Under the pieces are notes generated by a model. The model did no database searches and was not told the origin of the DNA. It worked only from the letters and a program-made list of their open reading frames with translations. Below are positions 26,932 through 37,896 of a stretch of 64,000 nt of DNA, piece by piece. The DNA is from Intestinirhabdus alba (GTDB lineage Bacteria; Pseudomonadota; Gammaproteobacteria; Enterobacterales; Enterobacteriaceae): NCBI RefSeq assembly GCF_009711095.1, contig NZ_WMJZ01000010.1, positions 1-64,000 on the forward strand, read 5' to 3'. The translations under genes were made by a program, and so were the position numbers. The first letter of the stretch is position 1. Every line of letters begins with the position of its first letter.

Positions 26932-27941
26932 ACCAGCAGCCAGAAAAGCAGCAGGATGACGAACAGCGCGATAAACAGCAGGCCGGGCCGCCCGGTCGCC
27001 GGGCGCAGCAGATCGAGCACCGGCGCGAAGGGGCTGAAAATGGGCTGGACGTAGCGCGGATCGTTAAGTTCACGATCCCGCTCCCGCTCCACCCGGCGCA
27101 GCACGATCTGATTCAGCAGATCCTGCACCTGGGCTGCGGTCAGCACGCTTTGCGGCTGAACCTGCCAGGCCTGGCGGGCATACTCCGTTAACGAACGTTG
27201 CTCCTCCGGCTCCAGCGGCTGCTTCAGCGCGGCCTGCAGCGAGTGCAGGGTGGGGGCGCTCTGCTGGCTCAGGGTCTGTCGCGCCGTAAGCCAGGTCGTC
27301 AGATGGGGAAACTGCTTCGCCGGAATAAGATCGCCGCGCTTTACCCCGGACAGCTCCAGCATCGACTGCCAGATCTGCTTGCCGGATTCGCCGGTGGCGG
27401 CGGCCAGCCGGGTCACCATCTGGTTGAGCGTGCTATGTTCGGCCGGCAATAAGGGGCGGTCGGTGGCCGGGCGCTGCTGGGGCTGCGGGATCGACAGCTC
27501 GCCCTGGCGCAGCATAGTTAGCACGGTTTTCAGCTGCTCCGGCGTCAGCTGGCTCAGGGCCGTCTGGCCGAACTGCTGGCGAATAAAATCGCTGACCGCC
27601 TGGCGGTTGTTGCCCTGGTTCAACAGCCCGGTGAGCTGCGCCAGCACCTGCCGGGTGGCGTGATTCTGCGTCGCCGCCTCCAGGCGCTGGTTCAGGTTCT
27701 GTTCGGCGGCGGGAAAGTGGCGCGACAGCAGCGGGGAGCCGCTCTTGACGCCAAGATCGTGCTTGATTCCGGCCCACACCTCGGCCCCCTGCTGACGGGT
27801 CAGCGAGCAGAGCTGGGTGATAAGCTGTTCCAGCACGGTGCGCTGCCGGGTGGACAGCGGCAGTTCGCCGGCGGCAGGAGGCGCGTTCAGCCCTTCGCCG
27901 GGAGGACGTGCGGGAGGGCCGGAGAGGGGTTGCATCATCAC
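26928..27941 (-). CDS. flk: Flagella biosynthesis regulator Flk
   Basis: A 337-residue tail-anchored inner-membrane protein. E. coli and Salmonella Flk (also Div or RflH) couple flagellar assembly state to substrate switching. The whole sequence aligns with the family: [20 protein letters not shown] and [21 protein letters not shown], and a single C-terminal membrane span ([17 protein letters not shown]). The start was taken as the first of three consecutive Met codons. It is divergent from pdxB with about 95 nt between. Confidence 0.94.
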   Translation of the reverse strand: MMMQPLSGPPARPPGEGLNAPPAAGELPLSTRQRTVLEQLITQLCSLTRQQGAEVWAGIKHDLGVKSGSPLLSRHFPAAEQNLNQRLEAATQNHATRQVLAQLTGLLNQGNNRQAVSDFIRQQFGQTALSQLTPEQLKTVLTMLRQGELSIPQPQQRPATDRPLLPAEHSTLNQMVTRLAAATGESGKQIWQSMLELSGVKRGDLIPAKQFPHLTTWLTARQTLSQQSAPTLHSLQAALKQPLEPEEQRSLTEYARQAWQVQPQSVLTAAQVQDLLNQIVLRRVERERDRELNDPRYVQPIFSPFAPVLDLLRPATGRPGLLFIALFVILLLFWLLV

Positions 27942-28037
27942 GTATCCTTAAACCATAAATCCGGGCAAGTATGCCTGGCGGCCAGATTATGGCACACTTG
28001 TCCGGCTAACTCTCGTTCTTAAACAGGTACGACAGAC

Positions 28038-29174
28038 GTGAAAATCCTCGTTGATGAAAATATGCCTTACGCCCGCGAATTGTTCAGCCGTCTGGGCGAG
28101 GTGAAGGCGGTTTCCGGCCGCCCGATCCCCGTCGCCGAACTGGACGATGCGGACGCCTTAATGGTGCGTTCGGTCACCAAAGTAAACGCCTCGCTGCTCG
28201 ACGGCAAAGCGGTGAAGTTCGTGGGCACCGCCACCGCCGGCACCGACCATGTAGACGACGGCTGGCTCCGGCAGGCGGGGATCGGCTTCTCCGCAGCGCC
28301 GGGCTGTAACGCCATCGCGGTGGTGGAATATGTTCTTTCCGCGCTGCTGATGCTGGCCGAGCGCGACGGCTTTGCGCTAAGGGAGCGGACGGTGGGCATC
28401 GTCGGCGTCGGCAACGTTGGCGGCCGCTTGCAGGCGCGGCTGGAGGCGCTCGGCATCCGCACGCTGCTGTGCGATCCGCCGCGTGCCGCGCGCGGGGAGG
28501 AGGGCGATTTTCGTCCGCTGGAGGCGCTGGTCCGGGAGGCGGATATCCTTACCTTCCATACGCCGCTGTTCAAGGACGGCCCGTATAAAACCCTGCATCT
28601 GGCGGACGAGGCGCTGATCCGCCGCCTGAAGCCGGGCGCGATTTTAATCAACGCCAGCCGCGGCCCGGTGGTCGATAACCAGGCGCTGCTGGCGCGCCTG
28701 AACGCCGGCCAGGCGCTGAGCGTGGTGCTGGATGTCTGGGAGGGGGAGCCAGGCCTTGACGTTGCGCTGCTGGAGAGGGTTGATATCGGCACCCCGCACA
28801 TCGCTGGCTATAGCCTCGAAGGCAAGGCGCGCGGTACGACGCAGGTTTTTGAGGCATACAGCGCCTTCCTCGGCCGTGAACAGCGCGTGGCGCTGGACAC
28901 CCTGCTGCCCGCGCCCGAATTTGGCCGTATTACCCTGCACGGGCCGCTGGATCAGCCGACGCTGAAAAGGCTGGCGCATTTAGTGTATGATGTGCGCCGC
29001 GACGACGCGCCGCTGCGCAGGGTGGCCGCCGTTCCCGGCGAGTTCGACGCTCTGCGCAAAAACTACCCGGAGCGGCGCGAGTGGTCTTCACTGTACGTCA
29101 TGTGCGATGACGCCGCCGCCGCCGCGCTGCTGCTTAAGCTTGGTTTCAACGCCGTTCATCATCCGGCGCGTTAA
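28038..29174 (+). CDS. pdxB: Erythronate-4-phosphate dehydrogenase
   Basis: A 378-residue D-2-hydroxyacid dehydrogenase for the second step of pyridoxal 5'-phosphate synthesis. The NAD-binding motif [12 protein letters not shown], the catalytic Arg in [11 protein letters not shown] and the [13 protein letters not shown] loop with the catalytic His are present, followed by the PdxB-specific C-terminal dimerisation domain. It leads the unit pdxB-usg-truA, as in E. coli. Confidence 0.97.
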   Translation: MKILVDENMPYARELFSRLGEVKAVSGRPIPVAELDDADALMVRSVTKVNASLLDGKAVKFVGTATAGTDHVDDGWLRQAGIGFSAAPGCNAIAVVEYVLSALLMLAERDGFALRERTVGIVGVGNVGGRLQARLEALGIRTLLCDPPRAARGEEGDFRPLEALVREADILTFHTPLFKDGPYKTLHLADEALIRRLKPGAILINASRGPVVDNQALLARLNAGQALSVVLDVWEGEPGLDVALLERVDIGTPHIAGYSLEGKARGTTQVFEAYSAFLGREQRVALDTLLPAPEFGRITLHGPLDQPTLKRLAHLVYDVRRDDAPLRRVAAVPGEFDALRKNYPERREWSSLYVMCDDAAAAALLLKLGFNAVHHPAR

Positions 29175-29235
29175 CATTCTTTTTATCGCTCCCTGCCCGC
29201 GGCGGGGAGCCTGTGCTTTTCTGGAGTAAACCACC

Positions 29236-30249
29236 ATGTCTGAAGGCTGGAATATTGCCGTCCTGGGTGCCACCGGTGCCGTAGGCGAAGCCCTGCTCGA
29301 AACGCTGGCTGAACGCCAGTTTCCGGTTGGGGAAATTTATGCGCTGGCGCGTAGCGAAAGCGCGGGCGAATATCTGCGCTTTGGTGGTAAGTCGCTGATC
29401 GTACAGGACGCCGCCGAATTTGACTGGACCCAGGCGCAGCTGGCCTTTTTTGTTGCCGGTGCCGGGGCGACGGCGGCCTGGGCCGATGAGGCGACCGGGG
29501 CAGGCTGCCTGGTCATTGACGCCAGCGGCCTGTTCGCCCTCGACCCGGACGTGCCGCTGGTGGTGCCGGAGGTCAACCCCTTCGTGCTGGCGGATTACCG
29601 CAACCGCAACCTGATCGCGGTGCCCGACAGCCTGACCAGCCAGCTGCTGGTGGCGCTGAAGCCGCTGGTCGAGCGCGGCGGCCTGTCGCGCATTACGGTT
29701 ACCAGCCTTCTTTCGGCCTCCGCTCAGGGTAAAAAAGCGGTAGACGCGCTGGCCGGTCAGAGCGCGAAGCTGCTCAACGGCATCCCGATTGATGAAGCGG
29801 ATTTCTTCGGCCGCCAGCTGGCGTTCAATATGCTGCCGCTGCTGCCGGATCGCGAAGGCAGCGTGCGCGAAGAGCGGCGTATTGTCGATGAAGTGCGTAA
29901 AATCATGCAGGATGAAGGGCTGGCGATCTCCGCAAGCGTTGTGCGTTCGCCGGTGTTCTACGGTCATGCGCAGATGGTCGCCTTTGAGGCGATGCGCCCG
30001 CTGGCGGCGGAAGAGGCGCGTGACGCCTTCGCCCTCGGCGAAGATATCGCACTTTCTGAAGAGAGTGAATTTCCGACTCAGGTGGGCGACGCCTCCGGCA
30101 ACGCCCGTCTCTCCGTGGGCTGCGTGCGCAACGATTACGGCGTTCCGGAGCAGGTGCAGTTCTGGTCGGTGGCGGACAACGTTCGCTTCGGCGGCGCGCT
30201 GATGGCGGTGAAAATCGCCGAGAAGCTGGTGCAGGAGTATCTGTACTGA
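29236..30249 (+). CDS. usg: Usg, aspartate-semialdehyde dehydrogenase-like protein
   Basis: A 337-residue protein with the Asd fold: N-terminal Rossmann motif [17 protein letters not shown] and the family C-terminus. Where Asd has the catalytic Cys in NPNCSTIQ this protein reads VPDSLTSQ, so the nucleophile is replaced, and it is unlikely to be an active dehydrogenase; E. coli Usg is the same in this respect as far as I recall. Its role is unknown. It overlaps truA by one base, so coupling is likely. Confidence 0.94.
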   Translation: MSEGWNIAVLGATGAVGEALLETLAERQFPVGEIYALARSESAGEYLRFGGKSLIVQDAAEFDWTQAQLAFFVAGAGATAAWADEATGAGCLVIDASGLFALDPDVPLVVPEVNPFVLADYRNRNLIAVPDSLTSQLLVALKPLVERGGLSRITVTSLLSASAQGKKAVDALAGQSAKLLNGIPIDEADFFGRQLAFNMLPLLPDREGSVREERRIVDEVRKIMQDEGLAISASVVRSPVFYGHAQMVAFEAMRPLAAEEARDAFALGEDIALSEESEFPTQVGDASGNARLSVGCVRNDYGVPEQVQFWSVADNVRFGGALMAVKIAEKLVQEYLY

Positions 30250-31061
30250 TGTCTGAACAGCAGGAAGCGCCGCGCGTTAAAATTGCGCTGGGCGTAGAGT
30301 ATGACGGCAGCCGCTATTACGGCTGGCAGCGCCAGAACGAAGTGCGCAGCGTGCAGGAGAAGCTGGAAAAGGCGCTCACGCAGGTTGCCAACGAGCCGGT
30401 TAACGTTTTCTGCGCCGGGCGAACCGACGCGGGGGTCCACGGTACGGGGCAGGTGGTGCATTTTGAAACCACCGCCCGGCGTAAGGACGCGGCCTGGACG
30501 CTGGGCGTCAATGCCAATTTACCCGCTGATATAGCGGTGCGCTGGGTCAAAACGGTGGCGGATGATTTTCACGCCAGGTTTAGCGCAACGGCGCGCCGTT
30601 ATCGCTATATCATCTACAATCATCGACTGCGGCCGGCGGTGCTGAACGGGGGCGTGACCCATTACTACTCGCCGCTGGACGCGGAGCGTATGCATCGGGC
30701 GGCCCAGTGTCTGCTGGGCGAAAATGATTTTACCTCGTTCCGGGCGGTACAGTGCCAGTCGCGCACCCCCTGGCGCAACGTGATGCATATCAACGTGAGC
30801 CGTCACGGAGCCTATGTGGTGGTGGATATTAAAGCGAATGCTTTCGTGCATCATATGGTCAGGAATATTGTCGGTAGCCTGATGGAAGTGGGGGCCAACA
30901 ACCGGCCGGAAAGCTGGATGGCGGAACTTCTGGCGGCGAAAGACAGACGGCTCGCGGCGGCCACGGCGAGGGCGGAGGGGCTGTATCTGGTGGCGGTGGA
31001 CTACCCGGAGCGGTTCGGTCTTCCTGTAACGCCGCCAGGCCCGCTGTTTTTGGCAGATTAA
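30249..31061 (+). CDS. truA: tRNA pseudouridine(38-40) synthase
   Basis: A 270-residue pseudouridine synthase acting on the tRNA anticodon arm. The catalytic Asp lies in [18 protein letters not shown]; the [16 protein letters not shown]-terminal strand and [13 protein letters not shown] near the C-terminus complete the signature. It is translationally coupled to usg and followed by dedA after 60 nt. Confidence 0.97.
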   Translation: MSEQQEAPRVKIALGVEYDGSRYYGWQRQNEVRSVQEKLEKALTQVANEPVNVFCAGRTDAGVHGTGQVVHFETTARRKDAAWTLGVNANLPADIAVRWVKTVADDFHARFSATARRYRYIIYNHRLRPAVLNGGVTHYYSPLDAERMHRAAQCLLGENDFTSFRAVQCQSRTPWRNVMHINVSRHGAYVVVDIKANAFVHHMVRNIVGSLMEVGANNRPESWMAELLAAKDRRLAAATARAEGLYLVAVDYPERFGLPVTPPGPLFLAD

Positions 31062-31121
31062 GCGTATTCTGCGGGACCCGGTCGCCGGGCCCGCCCTGAC
31101 CCATAAAAAGGTATAAGCAAA

Positions 31122-31772
31122 ATGGACGTCATTTACTTCTTTATTGATTTTATCCTGCACATTGATGTGCATCTGCCGAAGCTGGTCGCAGAGTACGGCG
31201 TCTGGATTTACGCCATTCTGTTTCTGATCCTGTTCTGCGAAACCGGCCTGGTGGTGACGCCGTTCCTGCCGGGGGATTCGCTGTTGTTCGTCGCGGGCGC
31301 GCTGGCGACTAACGATCTCAACGTGCATCTTATGGTGCTGCTGATGCTGGTCGCCGCCATCCTTGGTGACGCGGTGAACTATACGATCGGCCGGCTGTTT
31401 GGCGAGAAGCTGTTCCGCAACCCGGAGTCGAAGATTTTCCGCCGCAGCTATCTTGATAAAACGCATCAGTTTTACGAGAAACACGGCGGTAAAACCATTA
31501 TTCTCGCCCGCTTTGTGCCCATCGTCCGCACCTTCGCGCCGTTCGTGGCGGGCATGGGCAAGATGTCGTATCGCCAGTTTGCGGCCTATAACGTGATCGG
31601 AGCGCTGCTGTGGGTGCTGCTCTTTACCTACGCCGGCTACCTCTTTGGCAACATGCCGGTGGTACAGAATAACCTTAAGCTGCTGATTGTCGCGATCATC
31701 GTGGTTTCGGTGCTGCCGGGGGTCGTGGAGATTATTCGCCATAAACGCGCGGCGGCGCGGGCGAAAAAATAG
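31122..31772 (+). CDS. dedA: DedA family inner-membrane protein
   Basis: A 216-residue polytopic membrane protein of the DedA/VTT superfamily, implicated in lipid scrambling or undecaprenyl phosphate recycling and in membrane-potential homeostasis. Signatures: [34 protein letters not shown], and [16 protein letters not shown] with its conserved arginine. It is nearly identical to E. coli DedA, with a short deletion after the first long loop. It sits in the usual truA-dedA-accD order. Confidence 0.95.
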   Translation: MDVIYFFIDFILHIDVHLPKLVAEYGVWIYAILFLILFCETGLVVTPFLPGDSLLFVAGALATNDLNVHLMVLLMLVAAILGDAVNYTIGRLFGEKLFRNPESKIFRRSYLDKTHQFYEKHGGKTIILARFVPIVRTFAPFVAGMGKMSYRQFAAYNVIGALLWVLLFTYAGYLFGNMPVVQNNLKLLIVAIIVVSVLPGVVEIIRHKRAAARAKK

Positions 31773-31921
31773 CCGCAGACCGCGCGATTCGACCATTTTT
31801 TTATCCAAAGTTTCGGGCTGTTATGTTTTAATGTGCAACATTTATGGTCTGCGGCGGGCAAAAATGGCATTATGCGCCCCTTACTAAAAAGCTGACTAAG
31901 ATTCAGACAGAAAGGTCATCA

Positions 31922-32836
31922 ATGAGCTGGATTGAACGAATTAAGAGCAACATCACCCCCACCCGTAAGGCAAGCATTCCTGAAGGGGTGTGGACCAAAT
32001 GTGACAGCTGCGGCCAGGTTCTGTACCGCGCCGAGCTGGAACGTAATCTTGAGGTCTGCCCGAAGTGCGATCATCACATGCGCATGTCGGCGCGCAATCG
32101 TCTGCACAGCCTGCTGGACGAAGGTTCTCTGGTAGAGCTGGGCAGCGAGCTGGAGCCGAAGGACGTGCTGAAGTTCCGCGACTCCAAAAAGTATAAGGAC
32201 AGGCTGGCCTCGGCCCAAAAAGAGACCGGCGAGAAAGACGCGCTGGTGGTCATGAAGGGAACCCTGCACGGTATGCCGGTGGTGGCGGCGGCCTTTGAGT
32301 TCGCCTTTATGGGCGGCTCGATGGGATCGGTGGTCGGTGCCCGCTTTGTTCGCGCGGTAGAACAGGCGCTGGAGGACAACTGTCCGCTGATCTGCTTCTC
32401 CGCCTCCGGCGGCGCACGTATGCAGGAAGCGCTGATGTCGCTGATGCAGATGGCCAAAACCTCTGCGGCGCTGGCGAAAATGCAGGAGCGCGGTCTGCCC
32501 TATATTTCCGTGCTCACCGATCCGACCATGGGCGGCGTCTCCGCCAGCTTTGCGATGCTGGGCGATCTCAACATCGCCGAACCGAAGGCGCTGATCGGCT
32601 TTGCCGGGCCGCGCGTTATTGAACAAACCGTGCGGGAGAAACTGCCGCCGGGCTTCCAGCGCAGCGAGTTCCTGATTGAAAAAGGCGCGATCGATATGAT
32701 CGTCCGCCGCCCGGAAATGCGCCTGAAGCTGGCAAGCATTCTGGCGAAGCTGATGAACCTGCCTGCGCCGAACCCGGACGCGCCGGGTGAAAGCGTGGTG
32801 GTGCCTCCTGAACCCGATCGGGAACCCGAGGCCTGA
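31922..32836 (+). CDS. accD: Acetyl-CoA carboxylase carboxyltransferase subunit beta
   Basis: A 304-residue subunit of the carboxyltransferase, which with AccA transfers CO2 from biotin to acetyl-CoA. The four-cysteine zinc finger ([10 protein letters not shown]...[10 protein letters not shown]) and the crotonase-fold [14 protein letters not shown] and [11 protein letters not shown] motifs are intact. The frame opens earlier, at 31844, but ATG at 31922 gives [11 protein letters not shown], the family start. An ERIC element and a terminator follow. Confidence 0.98.
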   Translation: MSWIERIKSNITPTRKASIPEGVWTKCDSCGQVLYRAELERNLEVCPKCDHHMRMSARNRLHSLLDEGSLVELGSELEPKDVLKFRDSKKYKDRLASAQKETGEKDALVVMKGTLHGMPVVAAAFEFAFMGGSMGSVVGARFVRAVEQALEDNCPLICFSASGGARMQEALMSLMQMAKTSAALAKMQERGLPYISVLTDPTMGGVSASFAMLGDLNIAEPKALIGFAGPRVIEQTVREKLPPGFQRSEFLIEKGAIDMIVRRPEMRLKLASILAKLMNLPAPNPDAPGESVVVPPEPDREPEA

Positions 32837-32839
32837 TAA

Positions 32840-32966
32840 TTTACTCTATGGATTTCGGGTTGCAGGTCGGCGGCAAGAGAGTTCATCCCGATGAGCTTGC
32901 ACAGGCAAGTGATTCGGGTGAACGAGAGCAGCCAACAAGCCTGCAGCCTGAAAGACGACGAGTACA
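32840..32966. repeat. ERIC (IRU) element
   Basis: About 126 bases between accD and folC with the ERIC core: ATGAGCTTGCACAGGCAAGT flanked by CATCCCG and CGGGTGAACGA as imperfect inverted arms, matching the enterobacterial repetitive intergenic consensus. The outer arms (ATGGATTTCGGGTTGCAGG and CCTGCAGCCTGAAAG) also pair. Such elements are transcribed with neighbouring genes and can fold into long hairpins. Confidence 0.88.
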
Positions 32967-33002
32967 AAAGGGCAGGGCCAGCTGGCGCTGCCTTTTGCTT
33001 TT
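32966..33002 (+). terminator. Terminator after accD
   Basis: AAAAGGGCAG at 32966-32975 can pair with CTGCCTTTT at 32988-32996 across a GC-rich loop, followed by a T-rich stretch. It probably ends the accD transcript just past the ERIC element and before folC. Confidence 0.6.
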
Positions 33003-33028
33003 CATAACGTAACGAATTTACGGGCATC

Positions 33029-34297
33029 ATGGATAACAAACGCACTCCTCAAGCCGCGTCGCCCCTGGCCTCGTGGCTTTCTTATCTGGAAAAGCTGCAC
33101 GCTAAAACCATCGATCTCGGACTGGACCGCGTCAGCCGGGTGGCCGCACGCCTGGCGGTGCTGAAGCCGGCACCGTTCGTCTTTACCGTCGCCGGCACCA
33201 ACGGCAAGGGCACCACCTGCCGAACCCTGGAAGCTATGCTTATGGCGGCGGGCTATCGGGTCGGCGTTTACAGCTCGCCGCATCTGGTACGCTACACCGA
33301 GCGCGTGCGCATCCAGGGCGCAGAGCTGGCGGAGTCGGCGCACACCGCCTCGTTTGCGGAAATCGAAGCGGCGCGCGGCGACACGTCGCTCACCTATTTT
33401 GAATATGGCACCCTGTCGGCGCTGTGGCTGTTTAAGCAGGCGAAGCTTGACGTGGTGATTCTGGAGGTCGGGCTGGGCGGCCGCCTGGACGCGACCAATC
33501 TCGTGGATACCAACGTCGCGGTTATCACCAGCATCGCCCTCGATCATACCGACTGGCTGGGGCCGGATCGGGAAAGTATCGGCCGGGAGAAGGCCGGGAT
33601 CTTCCGCGCGGAAAAGCCGGCGGTGGTGGGGGAGCCGGAAATGCCCTCTACTATCGCCGACGTGGCGCAGGAGACCGGCGCGCTGCTGCTGCGCTGCGGG
33701 GTGGACTGGCGCTATGCGGCGTCGGCCGACGGCTGGTCGTTTACCGACGCCCGTGGAACGCTGGCCGATCTGCCGCTGCCGCAGGTGCCGCAGCCGAATG
33801 CCGCCACCGCGCTGGCCGCCCTGCGCGCCAGCGGGCTGGCGGTGGGCGAGCGGGCGATCCGTGAGGGCATCGCCCGGGCGGCCCTGCCCGGACGCTTCCA
33901 GATCGTCGGCACCTCGCCGCGGCGGATCCTTGACGTCGCCCACAATCCCCATGCCGCAGAGTATCTTACCGGCCGGCTGAAAAGGTTACCGAAAACCGGA
34001 CGGGTGCTGGCGGTTGTCGGTATGCTGCATGATAAAGATATTGCCGGCACCCTGGCCTGGCTGAAAAGCGCGGTTGACGTCTGGTACTGCGCACCGCTGG
34101 AAGGGCCGAGGGGGGCGACGGCGGAGCAGCTGTTGGAACATCTGGACAATGGCAGTGTCTATGGCAGCGTAGCGCTGGCCTGGCGTGCCGCCATGGCGGA
34201 CGCGAAGCCAGAAGATACCGTGCTGGCGTGTGGTTCATTTCACACCGTTGCGCAGGTCATGGCAGCGATAGAAACGGAGAGTGGCGGTGGCGAGTAA
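33029..34297 (+). CDS. folC: Bifunctional folylpolyglutamate synthase / dihydrofolate synthase
   Basis: A 422-residue Mur-ligase-family enzyme that adds glutamate to dihydropteroate and to folates. The P-loop TVAGTNGKGTTCRTLE, the SSPHLVRYTERVRIQG substrate loop and the C-terminal LDVAHNPHAAEYL motif are present. It precedes dedD with an 11-nt overlap, so coupling is likely. Confidence 0.97.
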   Translation: MDNKRTPQAASPLASWLSYLEKLHAKTIDLGLDRVSRVAARLAVLKPAPFVFTVAGTNGKGTTCRTLEAMLMAAGYRVGVYSSPHLVRYTERVRIQGAELAESAHTASFAEIEAARGDTSLTYFEYGTLSALWLFKQAKLDVVILEVGLGGRLDATNLVDTNVAVITSIALDHTDWLGPDRESIGREKAGIFRAEKPAVVGEPEMPSTIADVAQETGALLLRCGVDWRYAASADGWSFTDARGTLADLPLPQVPQPNAATALAALRASGLAVGERAIREGIARAALPGRFQIVGTSPRRILDVAHNPHAAEYLTGRLKRLPKTGRVLAVVGMLHDKDIAGTLAWLKSAVDVWYCAPLEGPRGATAEQLLEHLDNGSVYGSVALAWRAAMADAKPEDTVLACGSFHTVAQVMAAIETESGGGE

Positions 34298-34940
34298 ATT
34301 TCAGAATCGTTTAGTCGGCACGATTGTGCTGGTCGCGCTTGGGGTGATTGTGCTGCCGGGGCTGCTCGACGGGCAGAAAAAACATTATCAGGATGAGTTC
34401 GCCGCGATCCCGCTGGTGCCAAAGCCGGGGGATCGCGACGAGCCGGATATGATTCCTGACGCCACCCAGGCGCTGCCCACCCAGCCGCCGGAAGGGGCGG
34501 CGGAGGAGATCCGTGCGGGCGACGCGGCGGCTCCCTCCCTCGATCCGTCGCGGATGGCGACCAACAATAATATTACTCTGGAGCCGGTGCCCGCGCCCGC
34601 GGAGCGGCCTGAGCCGAAGCCGGTCGATAAGCCGAAGATAAAACCGCAGCCGCCGGTGCAAAAGCCGGCCGCCGGGGAGAAAACGGCACCGACGGGCAGG
34701 GCGTATGTGGTGCAGCTGGGCGCGTTGAAAAATGCCGATAAGGTCAATGAGATCGTGGGCAAACTTCGCGCGGCGGGCTTCCGGGTTTATACTGTGCCGA
34801 CGACGCCGGTGCAGGGTAAAATTACCCGCATTCTCGTCGGGCCTGACGCCTCTAAAGAGAAGCTGAAGGGGGCGCTGGGCGAGCTTAAGCAGCTCTCCGG
34901 CCTGAGCGGCGTGGTGATGGGCTATACGCCGAACCAGTAA
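34287..34940 (+). CDS. dedD: Cell division protein DedD
   Basis: A 217-residue bitopic inner-membrane protein that localises to the septum. It has one N-terminal span (LVGTIVLVALGVIVLPGLL), a long Pro/Lys/Glu-rich periplasmic linker and a C-terminal SPOR domain (about 140-217, AYVVQLGALKNADKVNEIV) that binds denuded glycan. A first GTG at 34281 is possible, but GTG at 34287 gives MASKFQNRLVG, the E. coli N-terminus, with GGAGAG upstream; this start lies inside folC. Confidence 0.95.
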   Translation: MASKFQNRLVGTIVLVALGVIVLPGLLDGQKKHYQDEFAAIPLVPKPGDRDEPDMIPDATQALPTQPPEGAAEEIRAGDAAAPSLDPSRMATNNNITLEPVPAPAERPEPKPVDKPKIKPQPPVQKPAAGEKTAPTGRAYVVQLGALKNADKVNEIVGKLRAAGFRVYTVPTTPVQGKITRILVGPDASKEKLKGALGELKQLSGLSGVVMGYTPNQ

Positions 34941-35111
34941 GCCAGCAAAGCCTGCCGCTCTGCGGCCTGAGCGGCAGAGCGATGGGGCAGCCGGCGTGCC
35001 CGGTGGGAGCGAAAGCGGGTTCTGAGGCGCGTCGGCTCGTGGGCAAAAAGCACGCTGGCAATGACGATTTTTTCAGCGCTGTTTTTATTTTTGCACGGGA
35101 AGGAAATCCCT

Positions 35112-35127
35112 ACGCAAACGTTTTCTT
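35112..35127. promoter_or_regulatory. PurR operator of cvpA-purF
   Basis: ACGCAAACGTTTTCTT fits the PurR consensus ACGCAAACGTTTNCNT completely. It lies 57-72 bases upstream of cvpA, as in E. coli, where PurR with hypoxanthine or guanine represses cvpA-purF. Confidence 0.93.
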
Positions 35128-35183
35128 TTTCTGTTAGAATGCGCCCCGAACAGGACGGCAGGGCGTAAAATCATGGAACACTT

Positions 35184-35672
35184 ATGGTCTGGATTGATTA
35201 CGCCATTATCGCGGTGATTGGTTTTTCCTGTCTGGTTAGCCTGATCCGCGGCTTTGTACGTGAAGCATTATCGCTGGTAACGTGGGGATGCGCTTTCTTT
35301 GTCGCCAGCCGCTACTACACTTACCTGTCTGTCTGGTTTTCGGGCTTTGAAGAGGAACTGGTTCGCAACGGAATCGCCATCGCGGTGCTGTTTATTGCCA
35401 CGCTGATTGTCGGCGCGGTCGTCAACTACGTGATAGGCCAGCTGGTTGAGAAAACCGGCCTGTCGGGCACCGACCGGGTGCTGGGCATCTGCTTCGGCGC
35501 GCTGCGCGGGGTGTTGATTGTCGCCGCCATTCTGTTTTTTCTCGACACCTTTACCGGTCTGTCGAAAAGCGACGACTGGAGCCGGTCGCGGTTGATACCT
35601 GAATTCAGTTTCATCATCAGATGGTTTTTTGACTATCTGCAAAGCTCGTCAAGTTTCTTGCCCAGAGCGTAA
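35184..35672 (+). CDS. cvpA: CvpA membrane protein, colicin V production
   Basis: A 162-residue inner-membrane protein with four predicted spans, matching E. coli CvpA along its length ([30 protein letters not shown]). In E. coli it was found as a gene needed for colicin V production and has been linked to bile-salt tolerance; its biochemical role is unclear. It is cotranscribed with purF under PurR. A colicin-V-type export system occurs in the same window, but cvpA is part of the core genome and the two are not physically linked. Confidence 0.96.
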   Translation: MVWIDYAIIAVIGFSCLVSLIRGFVREALSLVTWGCAFFVASRYYTYLSVWFSGFEEELVRNGIAIAVLFIATLIVGAVVNYVIGQLVEKTGLSGTDRVLGICFGALRGVLIVAAILFFLDTFTGLSKSDDWSRSRLIPEFSFIIRWFFDYLQSSSSFLPRA

Positions 35673-35707
35673 CCGCTCTGAGATGTGGCTTAACGAGGAA
35701 AAGACGT

Positions 35708-37225
35708 ATGTGCGGTATTGTCGGTATCGCCGGTGTTATGCCGGTAAACCAGTCGATTTATGACGCCTTAACGGTACTTCAGCATCGTGGTCAGGATGCC
35801 GCTGGCATCATCACCATCGATGCCAACAACTGCTTCCGTTTACGCAAGGCGAACGGGCTGGTAAGCGATGTGTTTGAGGCGCGCCACATGCAGCGTTTGC
35901 AGGGCAATATGGGCATCGGCCACGTGCGTTATCCAACGGCCGGCAGCTCCAGCGCCTCCGAGGCTCAGCCTTTTTACGTCAACTCGCCCTATGGCATTAC
36001 CCTTGCCCACAACGGCAATCTGACCAACGCCCACGAGCTGCGTAAAAAGCTGTTTGAAGAGAAGCGACGCCACATCAACACCACCTCCGATTCAGAGATT
36101 CTGCTGAATATCTTCGCCAGCGAGCTGGATAATTTCCGCCACTATCCGCTGGAAGCCGATAACGTCTTTTCCGCCATTGCCGCGACGAATCGCCAGATCC
36201 GCGGCGCGTACGCCTGCGTGGCGATGATCATCGGCCACGGCATGGTGGCCTTTCGCGATCCGCACGGCATCCGCCCGCTGGTGCTGGGCAAGCGCGACAT
36301 CGGCGACGGCCGCACGGAGTATATGGTAGCCTCCGAAAGCGTGGCGCTCGACACCCTCGGCTTTGAGTTTCTGCGCGATGTGGCTCCCGGCGAGGCGGTC
36401 TATATTACCGAAAAAGGCCAGCTGTACAGCCGTCAGTGCGCGGAAAATCCGGTCAACAATCCCTGCCTGTTCGAATATGTCTATTTTGCGCGCCCGGACT
36501 CGTTTATCGACAAGATTTCCGTCTACAGCGCCAGGGTGAATATGGGCATGAAGCTGGGGGCAAAAATCGCCAGGGAGTGGGAAGATCTGGATATCGACGT
36601 GGTCATTCCGATCCCGGAAACCTCCTGCGATATCGCGCTTGAGATCGCCCGCATCCTCGGCAAACCGTATCGTCAGGGGTTCGTGAAGAACCGCTACGTC
36701 GGCCGCACCTTTATCATGCCGGGCCAGCAGCTGCGTCGTAAATCGGTGCGCCGCAAGCTGAACGCCAACCGCGCCGAATTTCGCGGCAAAAACGTGCTGC
36801 TGGTGGACGACTCCATCGTGCGGGGCACCACCTCGGAGCAGATTATCGAGATGGCGCGCGAAGCCGGGGCGAAGAAAGTGTATCTGGCCTCCGCCGCGCC
36901 GGAGATCCGCTTCCCGAACGTGTACGGCATCGACATGCCCAGCGCCAACGAGCTGATCGCCCACGGTCGTGAAGTGGATGAGATTCGTAAGATCATCGGT
37001 GCCGACGGGCTTATTTTCCAGGATCTGGAGGATCTGATCGACGCGGTGCGCGCTGAAAATCCGGATGTGCATCAGTTTGAGTGCTCAGTCTTTAACGGCG
37101 TTTACGTCACCCGCGATGTCGACCAGCAGTACCTTGACTTCCTCGATTCCCTGCGCAACGACGACGCCAAAGCGGTTCAGCGGCAGAATGAAGTGGAAAA
37201 CCTGGAAATGCATAACGAAGGATAA
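35708..37225 (+). CDS. purF: Amidophosphoribosyltransferase
   Basis: A 505-residue enzyme committing PRPP to purine synthesis by glutamine-dependent amination. The N-terminal nucleophile is Cys2 after Met removal (MCGIVGIAG), with no propeptide. The glutaminase half shows [12 protein letters not shown]; the phosphoribosyltransferase half shows the PRPP loop [14 protein letters not shown]. It is the second gene of the PurR-controlled cvpA-purF unit, 35 nt after cvpA. Confidence 0.98.
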   Translation: MCGIVGIAGVMPVNQSIYDALTVLQHRGQDAAGIITIDANNCFRLRKANGLVSDVFEARHMQRLQGNMGIGHVRYPTAGSSSASEAQPFYVNSPYGITLAHNGNLTNAHELRKKLFEEKRRHINTTSDSEILLNIFASELDNFRHYPLEADNVFSAIAATNRQIRGAYACVAMIIGHGMVAFRDPHGIRPLVLGKRDIGDGRTEYMVASESVALDTLGFEFLRDVAPGEAVYITEKGQLYSRQCAENPVNNPCLFEYVYFARPDSFIDKISVYSARVNMGMKLGAKIAREWEDLDIDVVIPIPETSCDIALEIARILGKPYRQGFVKNRYVGRTFIMPGQQLRRKSVRRKLNANRAEFRGKNVLLVDDSIVRGTTSEQIIEMAREAGAKKVYLASAAPEIRFPNVYGIDMPSANELIAHGREVDEIRKIIGADGLIFQDLEDLIDAVRAENPDVHQFECSVFNGVYVTRDVDQQYLDFLDSLRNDDAKAVQRQNEVENLEMHNEG

Positions 37226-37320
37226 TCTCTCTGCGGCAGGGGCGTCCCGGCGGTGCCCCGCTTGCAACTTCCGGTAAAATCCTGCAAAGTCAGCCCGGTA
37301 TCTGAACAGGGCGATAACAT

Positions 37321-37890
37321 ATGAAACGACTCATCGTAGGGATCAGCGGTGCCAGCGGCGCGATTTATGGCGTGCGTCTGCTGCAGGTGTTGCGCGCCGT
37401 CCCGGAGGTGGAGACCCATCTGGTAATGAGTCCGGCCGCCCGGCAGACGCTCGCTCTGGAGACCGACTTCTCCCTGCGCGAGGTGCAGGCCCTGGCCGAC
37501 GTGGTTCACGACGCCCGGGATATCGCCGCCAGTATCTCCTCCGGCTCTTTTCAGACGGCGGGCATGGTGATCCTGCCCTGCTCGATCAAAACCCTCTCCG
37601 GGATTGTTCACAGCTATAGCGACGGGCTGCTTACCCGGGCGGCGGACGTGGTGCTGAAGGAGCGCCGTCCGCTGGTGCTCTGCGTGCGGGAGACGCCGCT
37701 GCATCTGGGCCATCTGCGGCTGATGACCCAGGCCGCCGAGCTTGGCGCGGCGATCGTGCCGCCGGTGCCGGCTTTTTATCACCGGCCGGTGACCCTGGAC
37801 GATGTGATTAACCAAACGGTCAATCGGGTGCTGGACCAGGTGGCCATCCAGCTTCCGCAGGATCTCTTTGCCCGCTGGCAGGGCGCGTAG
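37321..37890 (+). CDS. ubiX: Flavin prenyltransferase UbiX
   Basis: A 189-residue flavoprotein that prenylates FMN to make the cofactor of the UbiD decarboxylase in ubiquinone synthesis. The N-terminal IVGISGASGAIYGVRLL, the SPAAR segment and MVILPCSIKTLSGI are diagnostic. In E. coli argT-hisJQMP follow ubiX; here yfcH follows directly in the opposite orientation, with 6 nt between the stop codons. Confidence 0.97.
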   Translation: MKRLIVGISGASGAIYGVRLLQVLRAVPEVETHLVMSPAARQTLALETDFSLREVQALADVVHDARDIAASISSGSFQTAGMVILPCSIKTLSGIVHSYSDGLLTRAADVVLKERRPLVLCVRETPLHLGHLRLMTQAAELGAAIVPPVPAFYHRPVTLDDVINQTVNRVLDQVAIQLPQDLFARWQGA

Positions 37891-37896
37891 CGGCGG

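Noticed and set aside
35184-35672. cvpA as part of the microcin system because of its name
   Set aside because: It is a core gene in its normal place with purF under PurR; the colicin V link is historical.
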